Shown here: positions 12,627-23,492 of the stretch, piece after piece
Layout of the letters: the number at the start of each line of letters is the position of its first letter
How positions within the stretch are numbered: position 1 is the stretch's first letter
The notes under the pieces: generated by a model
Database searches by the model: none
What the model saw: the letters and a program-made list of their open reading frames with translations, nothing else
What the model was told of the DNA's origin: nothing
Made by a program: the position numbers and the translations under genes
Assembly: GCA_003991915.1 (NCBI GenBank)
Contig: RQTK01000797.1
Coordinates: 1 to 64,000, forward strand
Source: Elysia chlorotica
Taxonomy: Eukaryota; Mollusca; Gastropoda; Plakobranchidae
Length of the DNA: 64,000 bases
Direction of reading: 5' to 3'

Positions 12627-15600
12627 NNNNNNNNNNNNNNNNNNNNNNNNNNNNNNNNNNNNNNNNNNNNNNNNNNNNNNNNNNNNNNNNNNNNNNNNNN
12701 NNNNNNNNNNNNNNNNNNNNNNNNNNNNNNNNNNNNNNNNNNNNNNNNNNNNNNNNNNNNNNNNNNNNNNNNNNNNNNNNNNNNNNNNNNNNNNNNNNNN
12801 NNNNNNNNNNNNNNNNNNNNNNNNNNNNNNNNNNNNNNNNNNNNNNNNNNNNNNNNNNNNNNNNNNNNNNTTGTTATTATTATTATGATAATCACCACCA
12901 GCAGCAGCATAATCATTAGCATTATCATCATAAAAAATTTAAATTCATTTTTTTCAAATACAACCAAAGGGTTTCATGACAAAACTACGTATCTTCGTGT
13001 TTGAAGCAGCAAAAGCAGTCGTTTGTTTGGTCGTTAACAGGAAAGTACAGTTTTACTCTTGTCTAACTCGTAGCTTTCAGGCAATGTATTATAGATAGAT
13101 GGTTAAATACAAAAAGATGAGGAAAACGTCGAATTTAAAAAAGAAAAAAAAGAAAAAGAAAAACTTGGATATCATCAAAGATGTTGTTTAAGGCGTTTTG
13201 TCATGAAACCCTCTCTCTGAAAAGCTCAACGTTGTCAACACCAGCGGATAAAAATATCTAAGACGTTAAAAAGGCGATTGAAAAACGTGATGAAAGTCAG
13301 AAAATTGAAGGTGTTGGAAAAATCGATGCGAGAGAACAAAAGATATTGGTAGCTTGAGAGAGGGGATAGAGACAAGAGAGCCAACAGATAAAGAACAGTT
13401 GGTTTAACGTCCAACGTCAGTACTATATAGGCTATATTGTGGACGGACCCCAAGACCGACGTCTGATAATTTTAATGTGCCGCCATATAACAGGGATGGG
13501 GATACCATGACCCCTGTCTCTGCCAGACACATTAAATTCAAGAGGAAAAAAACCCACGCTTTGACATAATGCTATGACAATAAACGCTAAAAAAAAGGTA
13601 TTTAAAAAGTTCAAAAACTGAATAACTCTTGAAAGGACAAGCTTCGGGAAAAATCAGCGTAATGTAAGTCTAAATTTAAGATTTTGGACTCAAGATATTA
13701 TTACCAGCAGGTGGCAATAGATTTCGACTTTATGGTATTAAACCTTATAGTTATAACAAATAACTTTTTAAAAAGCACAGTAAGAAAAACGACCACAAAA
13801 ATGTAACAAAGCCAAAAATTGAAAGAACAGAAAATAATAATAGCTATCATAATAATGACCAACAAAACAGAAGGATTATCCAGGAGTAATGGTTCCAACT
13901 ACATAAATTTACATGTAATAAGTTCAACTCCCTTTTTTTAGACCCCATTCACCGAAAACAATGTACTGCGGTATATTTTTTAACTTTAAATATGTCTTTC
14001 ATATGATTATATTTTTATTATTTTTTTAGGGGCGTTGTGCAGAATACTTTCTTTATCTCCTTTTTTCTTTTAAAAAAATATTTTTTATTGTTCTTGTGAA
14101 TGTAAAATATTGTTTTTCTAATTAAATACTGCCTTGACAAAATAAAAGAATACAGTTTAAAAAAAGCAACACAGGAAGCGTCCATAGAACGAAAAATAAC
14201 CAATGTAACGAATAGACGAGAAAATTTAAAGTTTGGTTACTCTCACGTTTCTCTCCAGTGTCTGATAGCGTGTCATCAAGCTTTGAGAGTTGAAAAAAAA
14301 AGAAATTAGAGATACAATAAAAAGTATTACAACCTTGTCTGCTGCACCGAAAATATTGAATAATCTATCGCAACAACAAGGAGAGACACTGATTCAGAAG
14401 CGACTGTTAAAACACTGTCCAAAAAACACCTTAATTTGTTCGATCACCTAGCTTAATGTGTATAATAATAATAATAGTTAGAATAGTAATTATAATAACA
14501 ATAATTATCCTATTCGGAAACAACTGAGATTCAAACCGGGGACCCCCAGCTCGTCAGGCAAGAGCACTAACCGCTGGTGTTACCCACCACCCCACCCCAC
14601 ACCCCCTCCCCTAAAAATGAAACGAACCCCTGTTTGCACACGTTGACTGTTTTGTTCGGATTTCTGCACTCGCGTAAAGGGGGAAAAAAAACGAAAATAA
14701 TCTTTTAATTCCATCCACTGAATATTTATTGAGTAGCTTTTGTGAGATCTGCCCTATGTTATGTCACGTGCTTTCATATGCAATGCCATTGGCTTGAACA
14801 AGAAGCAAAAAAGAAACGTTAAAAAGGCCAAACTTTGGCGATTATAGTCAGTTCTTAATGGATTTTTTTTTAAAGTGACAGCCACAAAACGATATTAGCA
14901 TTTTTTTAATGTAGGTAGACACCAGCGATCGCTAGTAATAATAATAATGTTCTTTTTCTTTTTTTTTAAGGTCACTGGGACAGGGGATCAAAAAGGTGAG
15001 AACCCCTATTCGCGATTATTACGGTGGTAACAATGCGAGCGCAGGATGTTTAAAAACCCGCGAGCTCAGTGTTGGAAGCGTGAGTGGCTAGGCTAAGAGG
15101 AATTGGCGATGAGAGCTCTGCTCGATCACCCGCTCACCCACAGTCGCCTGCTGGAGGAGTGTGAGGTGTGTGCGATGCGCATGCGCAAGGGTAACACCGA
15201 TTGTTCATTGTTGGGACATGGCCCCCATTGAATTAATGAATGGCCAGCAGGTCAAGATGTTCCTGTGGTTTTACGACACACTTTGGTTCCCATCGGAAAT
15301 TGTCAACAACAGTCACCTGTTGTGGTTTCTTGTCGGGCGCGTGGTTCTTTCAACGTAAGTTTTTGTCTTTTATTAACGACCGGATCGTTCAGAGAGTAAG
15401 ATAGACGGTATTGGTAAGAGCAGCAAGAGGAGGAGTGGGGGCAGATGAAGAAAAAGAGGGGGTACAAAAGAATTGAGACAAGAAGAAGAAGAAGAAGAAG
15501 AAGAAGAAGAAGAAGAAGAAGAAGAAGAAGAAGAAGAAGAAGAAGAAGAAGAAGAAGAAGAAGAAGAAAAAGAAGAAGACGAAGAAGAGTATCATGGTGT

Positions 15601-17610
15601 TGTTATGTTTTAATCAGATTATTATTATTAATTAAATTCGGTCAACAAAATTTTAATGTATAATAACATGCATGTGTTTCTTTTTTTTTCCTTCATCGAC
15701 ATTTTCTTTTATACTGATCAATTAATGATCCCAATTAACAAGTACATCCTTTTGTCTTTTAATGCAAAAAATGAATAATATTGATCTTCTTTCCCTGCCT
15801 CCGTTAAACTCTGCGTGTATTTATATGTTTCTATGTCATTTATGTTGACAGGTTGAATACCTTCTTCTTTCATACTTTTAAGCAAAGTAAGTAAGAGTTG
15901 ATTATTGATCAGGGTACTCACTTTTCCCCATTTTTGTGTATGTTCATGTTACGACTATAAATAAAACAGTTGTGAACTATGTGCACAATTAAAGGCATAA
16001 TCATAAATAGATCTCTTCAAAGAAAGACGTATATGTATCTGAACAGTTTGTTTGAAACTCGTAAAAATTTTGATTATACACTGTAACTACTAATACAATT
16101 ATAGTTACACAACAATTGTATTATCTAATCATTCGAATAAAAAAAAACAGTTGCTTTTATGAAAGATTTAAAAAAAAATTAAGAGATTGGTCAAAATCAT
16201 CATCAAGAATTAAGGTGATTACAACAACAACAGCAACAACAACAACAAAATAACAACGAGCACAGCTACCCTTACCTACACTTTGACTTAAATAAAAATT
16301 ACAATTTTTTCCACATAAATAATAATCAATGACATGAGAATGAGCCTTTCTGTGTTTTTATGTATGCACAAATGTATAAATTTTGTTTGATTAAACCTAG
16401 TATTTGCACCCATTTGCACATCACTCTTTTTTTATTCTTGAACTTTCACTCCGATTTTATTGTTCATAAATCAAAAACATGCACTATTAGTCTATTAGTT
16501 TTTCAACGTTTGAATGCAATACATAAGAAGGAAATTCCTGTAAAAGATATTATTCATTGATCTTCTTGAAACGGATTTCACAAAATAGACCTTATTAATT
16601 GATATTACCTGTGTTTGAGAAGAGCTTTAGTGATTAATGGTTGTATTTTTTTTTCTTAGATAAATCATCCTTTTTGTTACTGTGCTAAAATTTTAGCATA
16701 AGGCATTTTTTCTACTTTTGAGCTAATCAATAAAAACTGTTTATAATTTCCTTATTTCTGCTATAAATTAGACACATTTTTAATTTTTTTTTAAGCAAAA
16801 ACCTATGTGCACTTTTAATTTGATTTTCAGTTATTTAGATCTCATTTTCACCTTTACAACTATATTACTTCCATTCGTGGCACTGTGACGTTTTGATAAT
16901 CTTTTAAAAAGTTTAGTAAACAACAGTTAAAAATTGAACATTTCTCGACAACACTTAATATCTCACCACTGTGGACATTGCTGCCTCATCCTCAACCTTG
17001 TCACCTGTTGCTTCTTCATCGTCTTTCGTTATTGTTTTTGTTAATATAGTTATTAGTATTATTTTTTGTTTTGAAAAAAGTATTTTAGCAGACCAACATA
17101 GTTTGAAATGTACCTCTTTCAACAGGATCAAAGAAGTAACCATTGTCAGACAAAGTTCCGAATACTGAAGGCACAAGGTCGGCCAAGTAACTCTGGGCAA
17201 AGGCACGGGCAGCAATCTTTTCAGCTGTCTCCTTCTCTTTTCTGAGTATGGTCGTCCACTGGAAAATCTCTGACCTTCGGAATCACCGGTCTCAGCATTG
17301 CCACCAACGAGAGCCTCGTAAACTTCAATGCGTTTGCTGACCACTTCTCGCAAGAGGCCATCCAAAGCAAGGCGGCCAAGCTCGGATCTGTCAAGCTCAA
17401 AGGTGACCTGTTCCATCAGCCATGGCAGGAAGCCTTGCTCCACATCTGAGGAATTGACAGAGTGATTGATGATAGTGCAAAGAATTAATGATGTCTAATC
17501 ACTTCCCCCATTCAAGCATTTTTTTTTAGTTTGATATGACTCTTTTCTTTACTTAAAAATTAAAAACAAAAACAAAACAAACAAAAAAAACAAAAAACAA
17601 ATAATAATAA

Positions 17611-17646
<36 letters not shown>

Positions 17647-20443
17647 GTATTTTAGCAGACCAACATAGTTTGAAATGTACCTCTTTCAACAGGATCAAAG
17701 AAGTAACCATTGTCAGACAAAGTTCCGAATACTGAAGGCACAAGGTCGGCCAAGTAACTCTGGGCAAAGGCACGGGCAGCAATCTTTTCAGCTGTCTCCT
17801 TCTCTTTTCTGAGTATTTCTCTTTGTTGCTTCATTCTTCTCTCCTATAAACAAAAAAAAAATCAATGTATTTTTTCTTTATAAAAATTTCAAAACATATT
17901 AAACCATACTTATTTACTATATACCTTTTCCACTTATTCAATTGAACACAATATACATTAATAATTCATTTTTGCTGTACAATTTTTTCTTTGGTACATA
18001 GCACAATATCTGATAATTCATTTAAATTGCACAGAAGTTTCCAAATATAGTCAGTAACTCTGAATATAAGAAAATTAATGTTTAGAATTGATAACAAACA
18101 TATCATCACTGTTCTGCAATCATGGCATATGTGAGACTAATGTCAAGACGCAAGTAATTAATTGCTGTAAGTGTGAAAATGAGATCTATCTAACTAAATT
18201 TTCAGATAAAAAATGCGGTAATAGGTTTTTGCTTTTTCTTATTAGAGACTTGTGTCCAATTTAAAGCAAAAATAATGAAATTGAAAAAAAAATATTTTAT
18301 TATCTCAAAACTAGGGAAAAACGACTTATGCCAAAACCGTAGCTCAGTGACAATACAAAAGATTTTTCTTTCCTATCAGCCCCTCTTGCCCTTTAGTACA
18401 ATTTACCTTCTCCTCGCGATGCCTCCTCTCTTGCTCTTCGAGTCTCTGCTGTTCTACGAGCTCAGCATTGCGCAGCTCTTCAAAGGCTCTCTGCTGTTGT
18501 CTAAGGTTAGCCAGCTCTTCTTCCTCCATAACTTCCAGGAGGGACTGCTCCACAGTCTTGCCCACCAGGACTTCCAAAATAGGCTTCACTTCAATATCAA
18601 AGTCAAACAACTGCGAATAATTTAGAAAAAAAATCAAGGCAAATTAAAAAATGAAAAAAAATATAAGGTTCTTAAAGAAATAGTGAAAATAACCAGCGCA
18701 AAGGCTGTTTAGATTATTTCATAATATATTGATTATTAAAAATACAAGTAAGGGAAAACGCGGTAAGAAGGAAGATTAGTTTCTTCTTTTTAAACTAGAA
18801 GTTGATTATAAATCTGTGCAGACCCTTTGCATAAATAGTCTGTAATGAGAGACTGTCATCATATGGACAATTATAAACAAAGCTAGTAAACTTTCCGATC
18901 AAACTTAGAGACAATTTTGCATTGAAAGACATGAAGTTAAGTATTAAAAGCCTATTTAAGGTTAGTCTGATCAGATGTTGGTGTAACTCACATCGCCCTC
19001 ATAGATCTGTGTGGCAACGTCCATGCCTGTTTTGGCAGGGATGAACAGAGGGGACGGGGGGCGATCCAGAAAAGCATCTGTCTGGCATTCTTGATCAGCC
19101 TCCTCTACGCGATCACTAAGCTCTTCAAGGTACAATTCTGTCTGCACATCAATATGCTTGCGTCCCTCTACAGTGGTCAATAGACATTTTTAATTAGAAT
19201 GATAAAAATAATTTATGGCTATAAAATTATAAACTATTATGAATACCTGTATAAATTATAAAAATATTCAAATTCAATCACTTTATCAATGTTCAACTCA
19301 AAATCCACTACAGGTTAACAAATAATATTGCAACTCCAAACGCAAATTTGATTTCTTACAGCAGGTAAAGTGTGTTGAGCATATGTGTTGCCGCGCACAA
19401 CACGTCTGTCATACATAATGTTTCCATACTGTATGGCGCCATCTCTGGGTGATTCATTCACATTAAAGGAAGGAAAACAGAATAGATTAAAAAGTAAAAA
19501 ACAAAGTAATTTTCATTTTTGGAACAAATGTATTTAATGAACAAGACTCAGTCTAGGTGTATTATTGCTTGCTTTTTTTCTGTTTTTCAACTTAATCTAG
19601 GAAAGCTTGAAAATGAGCTGCAATTAAAATTGTCTTTCATTGTTTTCATTTAAATAATTCCTAATTTTGTTGGCTCTGAACACCTCCTTTTTATGAAAAC
19701 AAAATTGCTTGGCTATTTTGATTCTTTAACTTTCAGAAATTCAACGTTTAAAAGAAAAACATAAACATTAGGATATTTCAACAAATATAAAATAAATGCA
19801 AGTTCAACATTCAACATTGTAAAAAATGTCTGAAATTGAAAATGAATAATTAAACAGGTTCACACATACCCACAGACACAACGGTTTCTGGGAAAATAAG
19901 GTACCACACTTGATGAAGACTTATATTAGATCTGTGTTAGCATTAATTCTGTATTGCTAGATAATCTATTAAATGGTTTCCCTTGTTTTGCTTTCACTAG
20001 GCCTACATATAAAGGCCTACAAATAACTTGCTTCATGTGTATTGAAAAAAGCAGCAAAGATGCTAGATATCATCTCTAGAAAAGTGAAAATGTCGGGAAT
20101 ATCATATGTCATGGCTGCAGATTTAGATCTATAGATTCTAACTAACAATAGAAAACCGCGTTTTATAGGAAATGGTTTTAGAACACAATACTATAAAAAT
20201 CACTGATTGAATTTTTTGTAAAAAAATAATTATATAGAGCTACATTATTCGTCGAATTAATGTCTTTAAACTATAATCTAGATCGAAGAATGCACAAAAA
20301 AGTGCACCAGCGATCAGAATACATGCTAGAACTTACGGGTTTTGAGGAACCGTTTCTCTGTACTTTTTTCTCTGTGGTACCGCTCTGGGTTGACTGGCAA
20401 AGGTGTAAGTACCCTCTTGCTTAGGTGGTAACACTGTTGTCAT
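12108..20443 (-). CDS. RSPH3: Radial spoke head protein 3 homologue (seven coding exons)
   Basis: RSPH3 is an axonemal radial-spoke protein of motile cilia; its family is known as an A-kinase anchoring spoke component. Coding exons on the minus strand, 5' to 3': 20443-20337, 19444-19360, 19165-18992, 18610-18407, 17843-17681, 17445-16967 and 12308-12108. All join in phase at GT-AG borders and give 470 residues. Landmarks are YGNIMYDRRVVRGNTYAQ, GRKHIDVQTELYLEELSDR, ECQTDAFLDRPPSPLFIPAK, LEVMEEEELANLRQQQRAFE (the coiled-coil/AKAP region), AARAFAQSYLADLVPSVFG and a Glu/Ala/Pro-rich tail. The sixth exon is abnormal because it contains an exact copy of part of the fifth. The first exon and promoter also exist twice. 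Confidence 0.9.
12540..12885. repeat. (AGT)n/(TTA)n microsatellite containing an N gap
   Basis: About 28 AGT units lead into 244 unknown bases (12627-12870), then TTA units. The gap is probably a repeat that short reads could not span. Confidence 0.95.
13396..13545 (-). mobile_element. 5'-truncated SINE, minus strand
   Basis: TTGGTTTAACGTCCAACGTC and ACTATATAGGCTATATTGTG are the reverse complement of the SINE tail seen at 3944 and elsewhere. The tRNA head is missing, as is usual for truncated copies. Confidence 0.7.
14517..14597 (-). mobile_element. tRNA-like SINE head or tRNA pseudogene
   Basis: On the minus strand, AGCGGTTAGTGCTC resembles a tRNA D arm and A box, and CCCCGGTTTGAATCTC a B box, at tRNA spacing. 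The acceptor stem does not close convincingly, so this is a relic rather than a working tRNA gene. Confidence 0.5.
14985..15353 (+). other. GC-rich island, candidate first exon or promoter
   Basis: This stretch is clearly more GC-rich than its surroundings and has many CpGs. It carries the palindrome TGCGCATGCGCA and ends at a strong donor (CAAC|GTAAGT, exon end about 15353). Two short frames occur: 15109-15231 (40 residues, starting MRALLDHPLTHSRLLEECEV) and a frame with an ATG at about 15218 that stays open to the donor (MAPIELMNGQQVKMFLWFYD). Neither is recognised. It may be the first exon of a nested transcript antisense to RSPH3; no downstream partner exon was found. Confidence 0.35.
15176..15187. 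promoter_or_regulatory. NRF1-like palindrome TGCGCATGCGCA
   Basis: An exact match to the NRF1 core consensus (YGCGCANGCGCR), inside the GC-rich island. Such sites are usually close to transcription starts, which supports a promoter here, but this is a motif match only. Confidence 0.4.
15481..15590. repeat. (GAA)n microsatellite
   Basis: A long, nearly pure GAA tract just after the GC-rich island; the poly-Arg frame is an artefact. Confidence 0.95.
16967..17445 (-). CDS. RSPH3: RSPH3 sixth coding exon carrying an internal duplicate
   Basis: The acceptor AATTCCTCAG is entered in phase 1 and the donor GTG|GTGAGA leaves in phase 0. The start continues the conserved family sequence: VEQGFLPWLMEQV, then LLREVVSKRIEVYEALVGG. 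After FSSGRP (position 17250) the DNA becomes an exact copy of the preceding exon, read in a different frame (YSEKRRRQLKRLLPVPLPR), plus AT-rich intron-like sequence. It then resumes as plausible coding sequence (KDDEEATGDKVEDEAAMSTV). All 479 bases stay open in one frame. The ancestral exon was probably shorter. Alternatives are an assembly error, or a transcript that splices around the insert. Confidence 0.65.
17077..17816 (-). repeat. Exact 173-bp duplication of an RSPH3 exon: 17077-17249 and 17644-17816
   Basis: By eye the two segments match base for base with a constant offset of 567. Each contains most of exon five (AARAFAQSYLADLVPSVFG to its donor) and 37 bases of the following intron. 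The 17644 copy is the in-frame, functional one. The 17077 copy ends flush against exon six. No sequence difference means a very recent event or an assembly artefact. Confidence 0.9.
17600..17646. repeat. (AAT)n microsatellite
   Basis: About 12 AAT units in the short RSPH3 intron, directly beside the duplicated segment; it may have aided the duplication. Confidence 0.9.
17681..17843 (-). CDS. RSPH3: RSPH3 fifth coding exon (functional copy)
   Basis: The acceptor GTTTATAG enters in phase 0; the donor AAAGAG|GTACAT leaves in phase 1. It encodes ERRMKQQREILRKEKETAEK, then AARAFAQSYLADLVPSVFG and DNGYFFDPVER, which is among the most conserved parts of RSPH3. Confidence 0.9.
17847..18406. other. 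RSPH3 intron 4, nothing else recognised
   Basis: AT-rich intron sequence between exons five and four, with no repeat or further exon recognised. Confidence 0.7.
18407..18610 (-). CDS. RSPH3: RSPH3 fourth coding exon
   Basis: Phase 0 at both ends (TTCGCAG|TTG and AAG|GTAAAT). It encodes LFDFDIEVKPILEVLVGKT and EQSLLEVMEEEELANLRQQQ followed by an Arg/Glu-rich coiled coil ending ERRHREEK. This is the central helical part of the protein. Confidence 0.9.
18992..19165 (-). CDS. RSPH3: RSPH3 third coding exon
   Basis: Of two overlapping AG acceptors, TGTAGAG|GGACGC is the one that keeps phase 0. It encodes GRKHIDVQTELYLEELSDR, then ECQTDAFLDRPPSPLFIPAK and DVATQIYEGD, ending at a GTGAGT donor. Confidence 0.88.
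19360..19444 (-). CDS. RSPH3: RSPH3 second coding exon
   Basis: The acceptor CACCCAG is entered with one base (CC|A giving Pro) and the donor GCT|GTAAGA leaves in phase 0. It encodes DGAIQYGNIMYDRRVVRGN and TYAQHTLPA, a signature of the RSPH3 N-terminal region. Confidence 0.88.
19445..20336. other. RSPH3 intron 1, nothing else recognised
   Basis: AT-rich intron sequence without recognisable exons or repeats. Confidence 0.7.
20337..20443 (-). CDS. RSPH3: RSPH3 first coding exon, proximal copy
   Basis: ATG at 20443-20441, donor CCC|GTAAGT, phase 2 out. It encodes MTTVLPPKQEGTYTFASQPR and AVPQRKKYRETVPQNP. The TYTFASQPRAVP segment matches the family's N-terminal motif. This copy is nearest to exon 2. 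Confidence 0.88.
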
Positions 20444-20566
20444 TTTGAGGCAAATTTGGTGAAGTTTTCGCCAAAATTTAATAAATTATGCCCTTGTATG
20501 ACAGTTTCAACCCTGGCCTCAGTGGCTGATAGGCTTCGACTTCCCTTGCCTAAATATTTACGTAGC

Positions 20567-20580
20567 GGTTGCACAGCAAC
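20567..20580. promoter_or_regulatory. X-box (RFX-type) site, proximal RSPH3 promoter
   Basis: GGTTGCACAGCAAC is an imperfect palindrome with half-sites GTTGC and GCAAC, matching the X-box form GTNRCC-N(0-3)-RGYAAC except at one position. It lies about 125 bases upstream of the ATG. RFX factors drive many motile-cilium genes, so the site suits a radial-spoke gene. Confidence 0.6.
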
Positions 20581-21226
20581 GACGCCATGACATATAAGGT
20601 AGATAAGTTAGTGGGTGTAGCAAATGAAGCACTCAAAAAGCTGCCGCTGAGAGTTATCTTTCTTTTGCCAGTGCGTGGCGTTTATTCATACCCTCATAGT
20701 GGCGGGTTATTTCGGTACATTATATAATTAAAACAAAACATAGTTATACACTGAAAAAAAAATTGATCTCACTAAATCGATTTAAATAATTGTATCAAAG
20801 TACCAATTTCGAAGAAAATGTATCTGGTACCTATTGTAGATAAATCATGTTTAGGTAAATCGTGCCGAAACATAACACAAAGAATGTTAACAGGTATGGT
20901 GATATGCGATACATGCATACTATGGAAAGATACACGTTTTATATAACTTTTTAAAAATCTAGAATTGTTTTTTTTTTTGTTTTTTAGAAATGTTATTTAA
21001 ACTTTACCTTACATTCGGGTATTTAAAAAATGCGAGAAAACTTTTTTTTGAACTGCCATTGTTAGTAGCATTTTTGCTACTCGCGCTTCGGTTGCCGATT
21101 TTGCTACATTTTGTACATGTAGTACAGTGTATTACAATGCACGTTGCACGATTATTAGACATATGCTACAACTGCAAAAAAAAAAACAAAAAAAAAAAAA
21201 AAAAAAAAAGACCTTTTAGAACTTAC

Positions 21227-21333
21227 GGGTTTTGAGGAACCGTTTCTCTGTACTTTTTTCTCTGTGGTACCGCTCTGGGTTGACTGGCAAAGGTGTAAGT
21301 ACCCTCTTGTTTAGGTGGTAACACTGTTGTCAT
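21227..21333 (-). CDS. RSPH3: RSPH3 first coding exon, distal duplicate
   Basis: Same ATG, donor and encoded peptide as the proximal copy; the one base difference seen is synonymous (Lys codon). If used, it would be an alternative first exon giving the same protein from a second promoter, splicing over the proximal copy. Confidence 0.7.
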
Positions 21334-21456
21334 TTTGAGGCAAATTTGGTGAAGTTTTCGCCAAAATTTAATAAATTATGCCCTTGTATGACAGTTTCAA
21401 CCCTGGCCTCAGTGGCTGATAGGCTTCGACTTCCCTTGCCTAAATATTTACGTAGC

Positions 21457-21470
21457 GGTTGCACAGCAAC
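21457..21470. promoter_or_regulatory. X-box (RFX-type) site, distal RSPH3 promoter copy
   Basis: Identical GGTTGCACAGCAAC at the matching place in the second promoter unit, about 125 bases upstream of the duplicate ATG. Confidence 0.6.
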
Positions 21471-22077
21471 GACGCCATGACATATAAGGTAGATAAGTTA
21501 GTGGGTGTATCAAATGAAGCACTAAAAAGCTGCCGCTGAGAGTTATCTTTCTTTTCCCAGTGCGTGGCGTTTATTCATACCCTCATAGTGGCGGGTTATT
21601 TCGGTACATTATATAATTAAAATAAAACATTAGTTATACACTGAAAAAAATTGACCCTACTAAATCGATTTAAATAATTGTATCGAGCACCAATTTCGAA
21701 AGAAAACGTATCTGATACTTCTTGTAGGTAAATCATTTTTCCGTGATTTTGCCATTCCGAAAAATAATACTAAGAATTTTAACAGGTATGGTGAAATGCG
21801 ATACACGCATAATATGAAGAGGTACACGCTTTATACAACTTTTTTTTTTTAATCTTGAATTATTTTTTTCTTTAAAAATGTTGTTTGAACGTTACATTAC
21901 ATTCGCGTGGTAAAAAAATGCGAGAAAAAAAAAAGTTGAGCTGCCATTGCTAGTAGCATCTTTGCTACTTGTGCTTCAGTTGCAGATTTTGTTACATTTT
22001 ATTGTACAGTGTATTACAATGCACGTTGTACGATTATTAGACATATGCTACAACCACAGCAAAAGCAATGATATTTA

Positions 22078-22082
22078 TGATA

Positions 22083-22156
<74 letters not shown>

Positions 22157-22252
22157 AACAGCGGCAACAAGAAGAAGAAGAAGAAGAAGAAGAAGAAGAA
22201 GAAGAAGAAGAAGAAGAAGAAGAAGAAGAAGAAGAAGAAGAAAAAGAAGAAT
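22078..22252. repeat. (GAT)n and (GAA)n microsatellites
   Basis: About 25 GAT units (22078-22155) and about 27 GAA units (22166-22252) between the two divergent genes RSPH3 and FDX. Confidence 0.95.
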
Positions 22253-22599
22253 GAAATTAAGGGCAAGATCGTAAAAAAAATGACAATAACATTAGCAGTA
22301 AAGGGAGACAGCGCAGACAACAATAAAATCAAATAATAGTGGACGAGAAGCAGAAAGTGAGTACATTGTAGTTAGGAGTAAAGGATGAGGATGTTGAGAA
22401 AAGGTGGGCCACGTAGAACAATCAAAATATGAAAAGAAGAAAAAAGAACAGAAGCAACAACAGCAAGAGCAAAATTGGAAAATACAAATACACAGTGTAC
22501 AAGAATAATAACAGTAAAGAGCGACAAAACGAGAATGGGGAGTGGAGTGAACTTCAGCGAAGAGGAGGTTGAAGTGTGCGACGTGTTCACTCGTCACTG

Positions 22600-22717
22600 T
22601 TCACCTTCGAAGAGAGACAGCTTGTGCGTAAACAGTTTCTGGCAGTTAAAACATTAAAACGCTAAGCTACTTTCAGTTTCAGAGCACAACAGAACAGAGT
22701 TGAGAGCGACGAGTTAG
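22600..22717 (+). other. FDX1: Candidate 5' UTR exon of the ferredoxin gene
   Basis: A strong donor (GTTAG|GTAAGC, exon end 22717) precedes the coding leader exon, whose acceptor TTTGCAG|ACAAAATGG leaves only five bases before the ATG. A non-coding first exon is therefore needed, and this is the best candidate. Its 5' end is a guess. Confidence 0.4.
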
Positions 22718-22921
22718 GTAAGCTTAGTGAAGGCGAGTCTTGTCCTTGAATCTCACATGGGAAAAAAGTTTTACTTGTTTGAATATTTTTAAACTTTGAC
22801 TTAAGATTAATATTGAAGTGTGTTTTCAATGATCTGATTTATATAGTAGGCCTTCGTCAATAAATTTACCTCAATGATAAATCATAAAAGATTGAAAAAA
22901 TCCCGTTCCGTACTGGATTAG

Positions 22922-22975
22922 ACCTAGATCTAGATCTAGATTTAGATCGATCCTAGAATCTAGATTTAAGCATAA
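22922..22975. repeat. AGATCTAG-rich cluster
   Basis: Overlapping AGATCTAG/TAGATC words. Similar clusters occur near 36960 and at 63930-64000. Confidence 0.7.
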
Positions 22976-23492
22976 ATGAGATTAGTGAGCGCTTGGTCAT
23001 AAATGATACATGACCAAAATGAAAACAAGGGAGTAGATAGATAGCCTATAGATCTATATGAAATAGTAAATGAGATATTGATCTGCGCATGATGCAATGC
23101 AACAGCTTGTGATTGGATACTTTCATCTATTTATAAATGAATAATTTCATATATTTAGATCTGCATGTAATAATAAGCCTATATATTGTGAGGCTACGGA
23201 CGGACATCCTAAAGGAAATGTAAAGAAAACTGTCTTTTACCATAATTGTAGACCACTTTTTGTCCTTTTCAGTGCATCTTTGGAGTCTCTGCTCCCACTT
23301 TTTAAAAAGACAAAATTGATATTTTAGAAATACATACAATACAATTTTCAAGTAGGATTACACAATGTATTCCTTTTTGTTTTTATATGTTATTAAAAAT
23401 GCATGCAGATTTTTTTACCCCCACCTAGGGCTAAGGTTCAAAGTCTATTCGATCAATATTTAATGCTAATAATTTTCTAATTTGCAGACAAA

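Larger units (their letters stand above)
12309..16966. other. Large RSPH3 intron with an assembly gap and a GC-rich island
   Basis: The intron contains an AGT microsatellite with N gap, a truncated SINE, a tRNA-like relic, a GC-rich island at about 14.98-15.36 kb and a GAA microsatellite. Other parts are AT-rich without recognisable exons. Confidence 0.7.
20327..22061 (-). repeat. Tandem duplication of RSPH3 exon 1 and promoter (about 0.85 kb per unit)
   Basis: Units run about 20327-21178 and 21217-22061. Over the first 420 bases (exon 1, 5' UTR and proximal promoter) they differ at only about half a dozen places. The distal halves are visibly more diverged, with many substitutions and indels. 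An A-rich tract lies between them and GAT/GAA microsatellites follow the second unit. Confidence 0.9.

Noticed and set aside
14517-14597. Second tRNA gene
   Set aside because: A- and B-box-like words are present, but the stems do not form a proper cloverleaf; kept only as a SINE-like relic.
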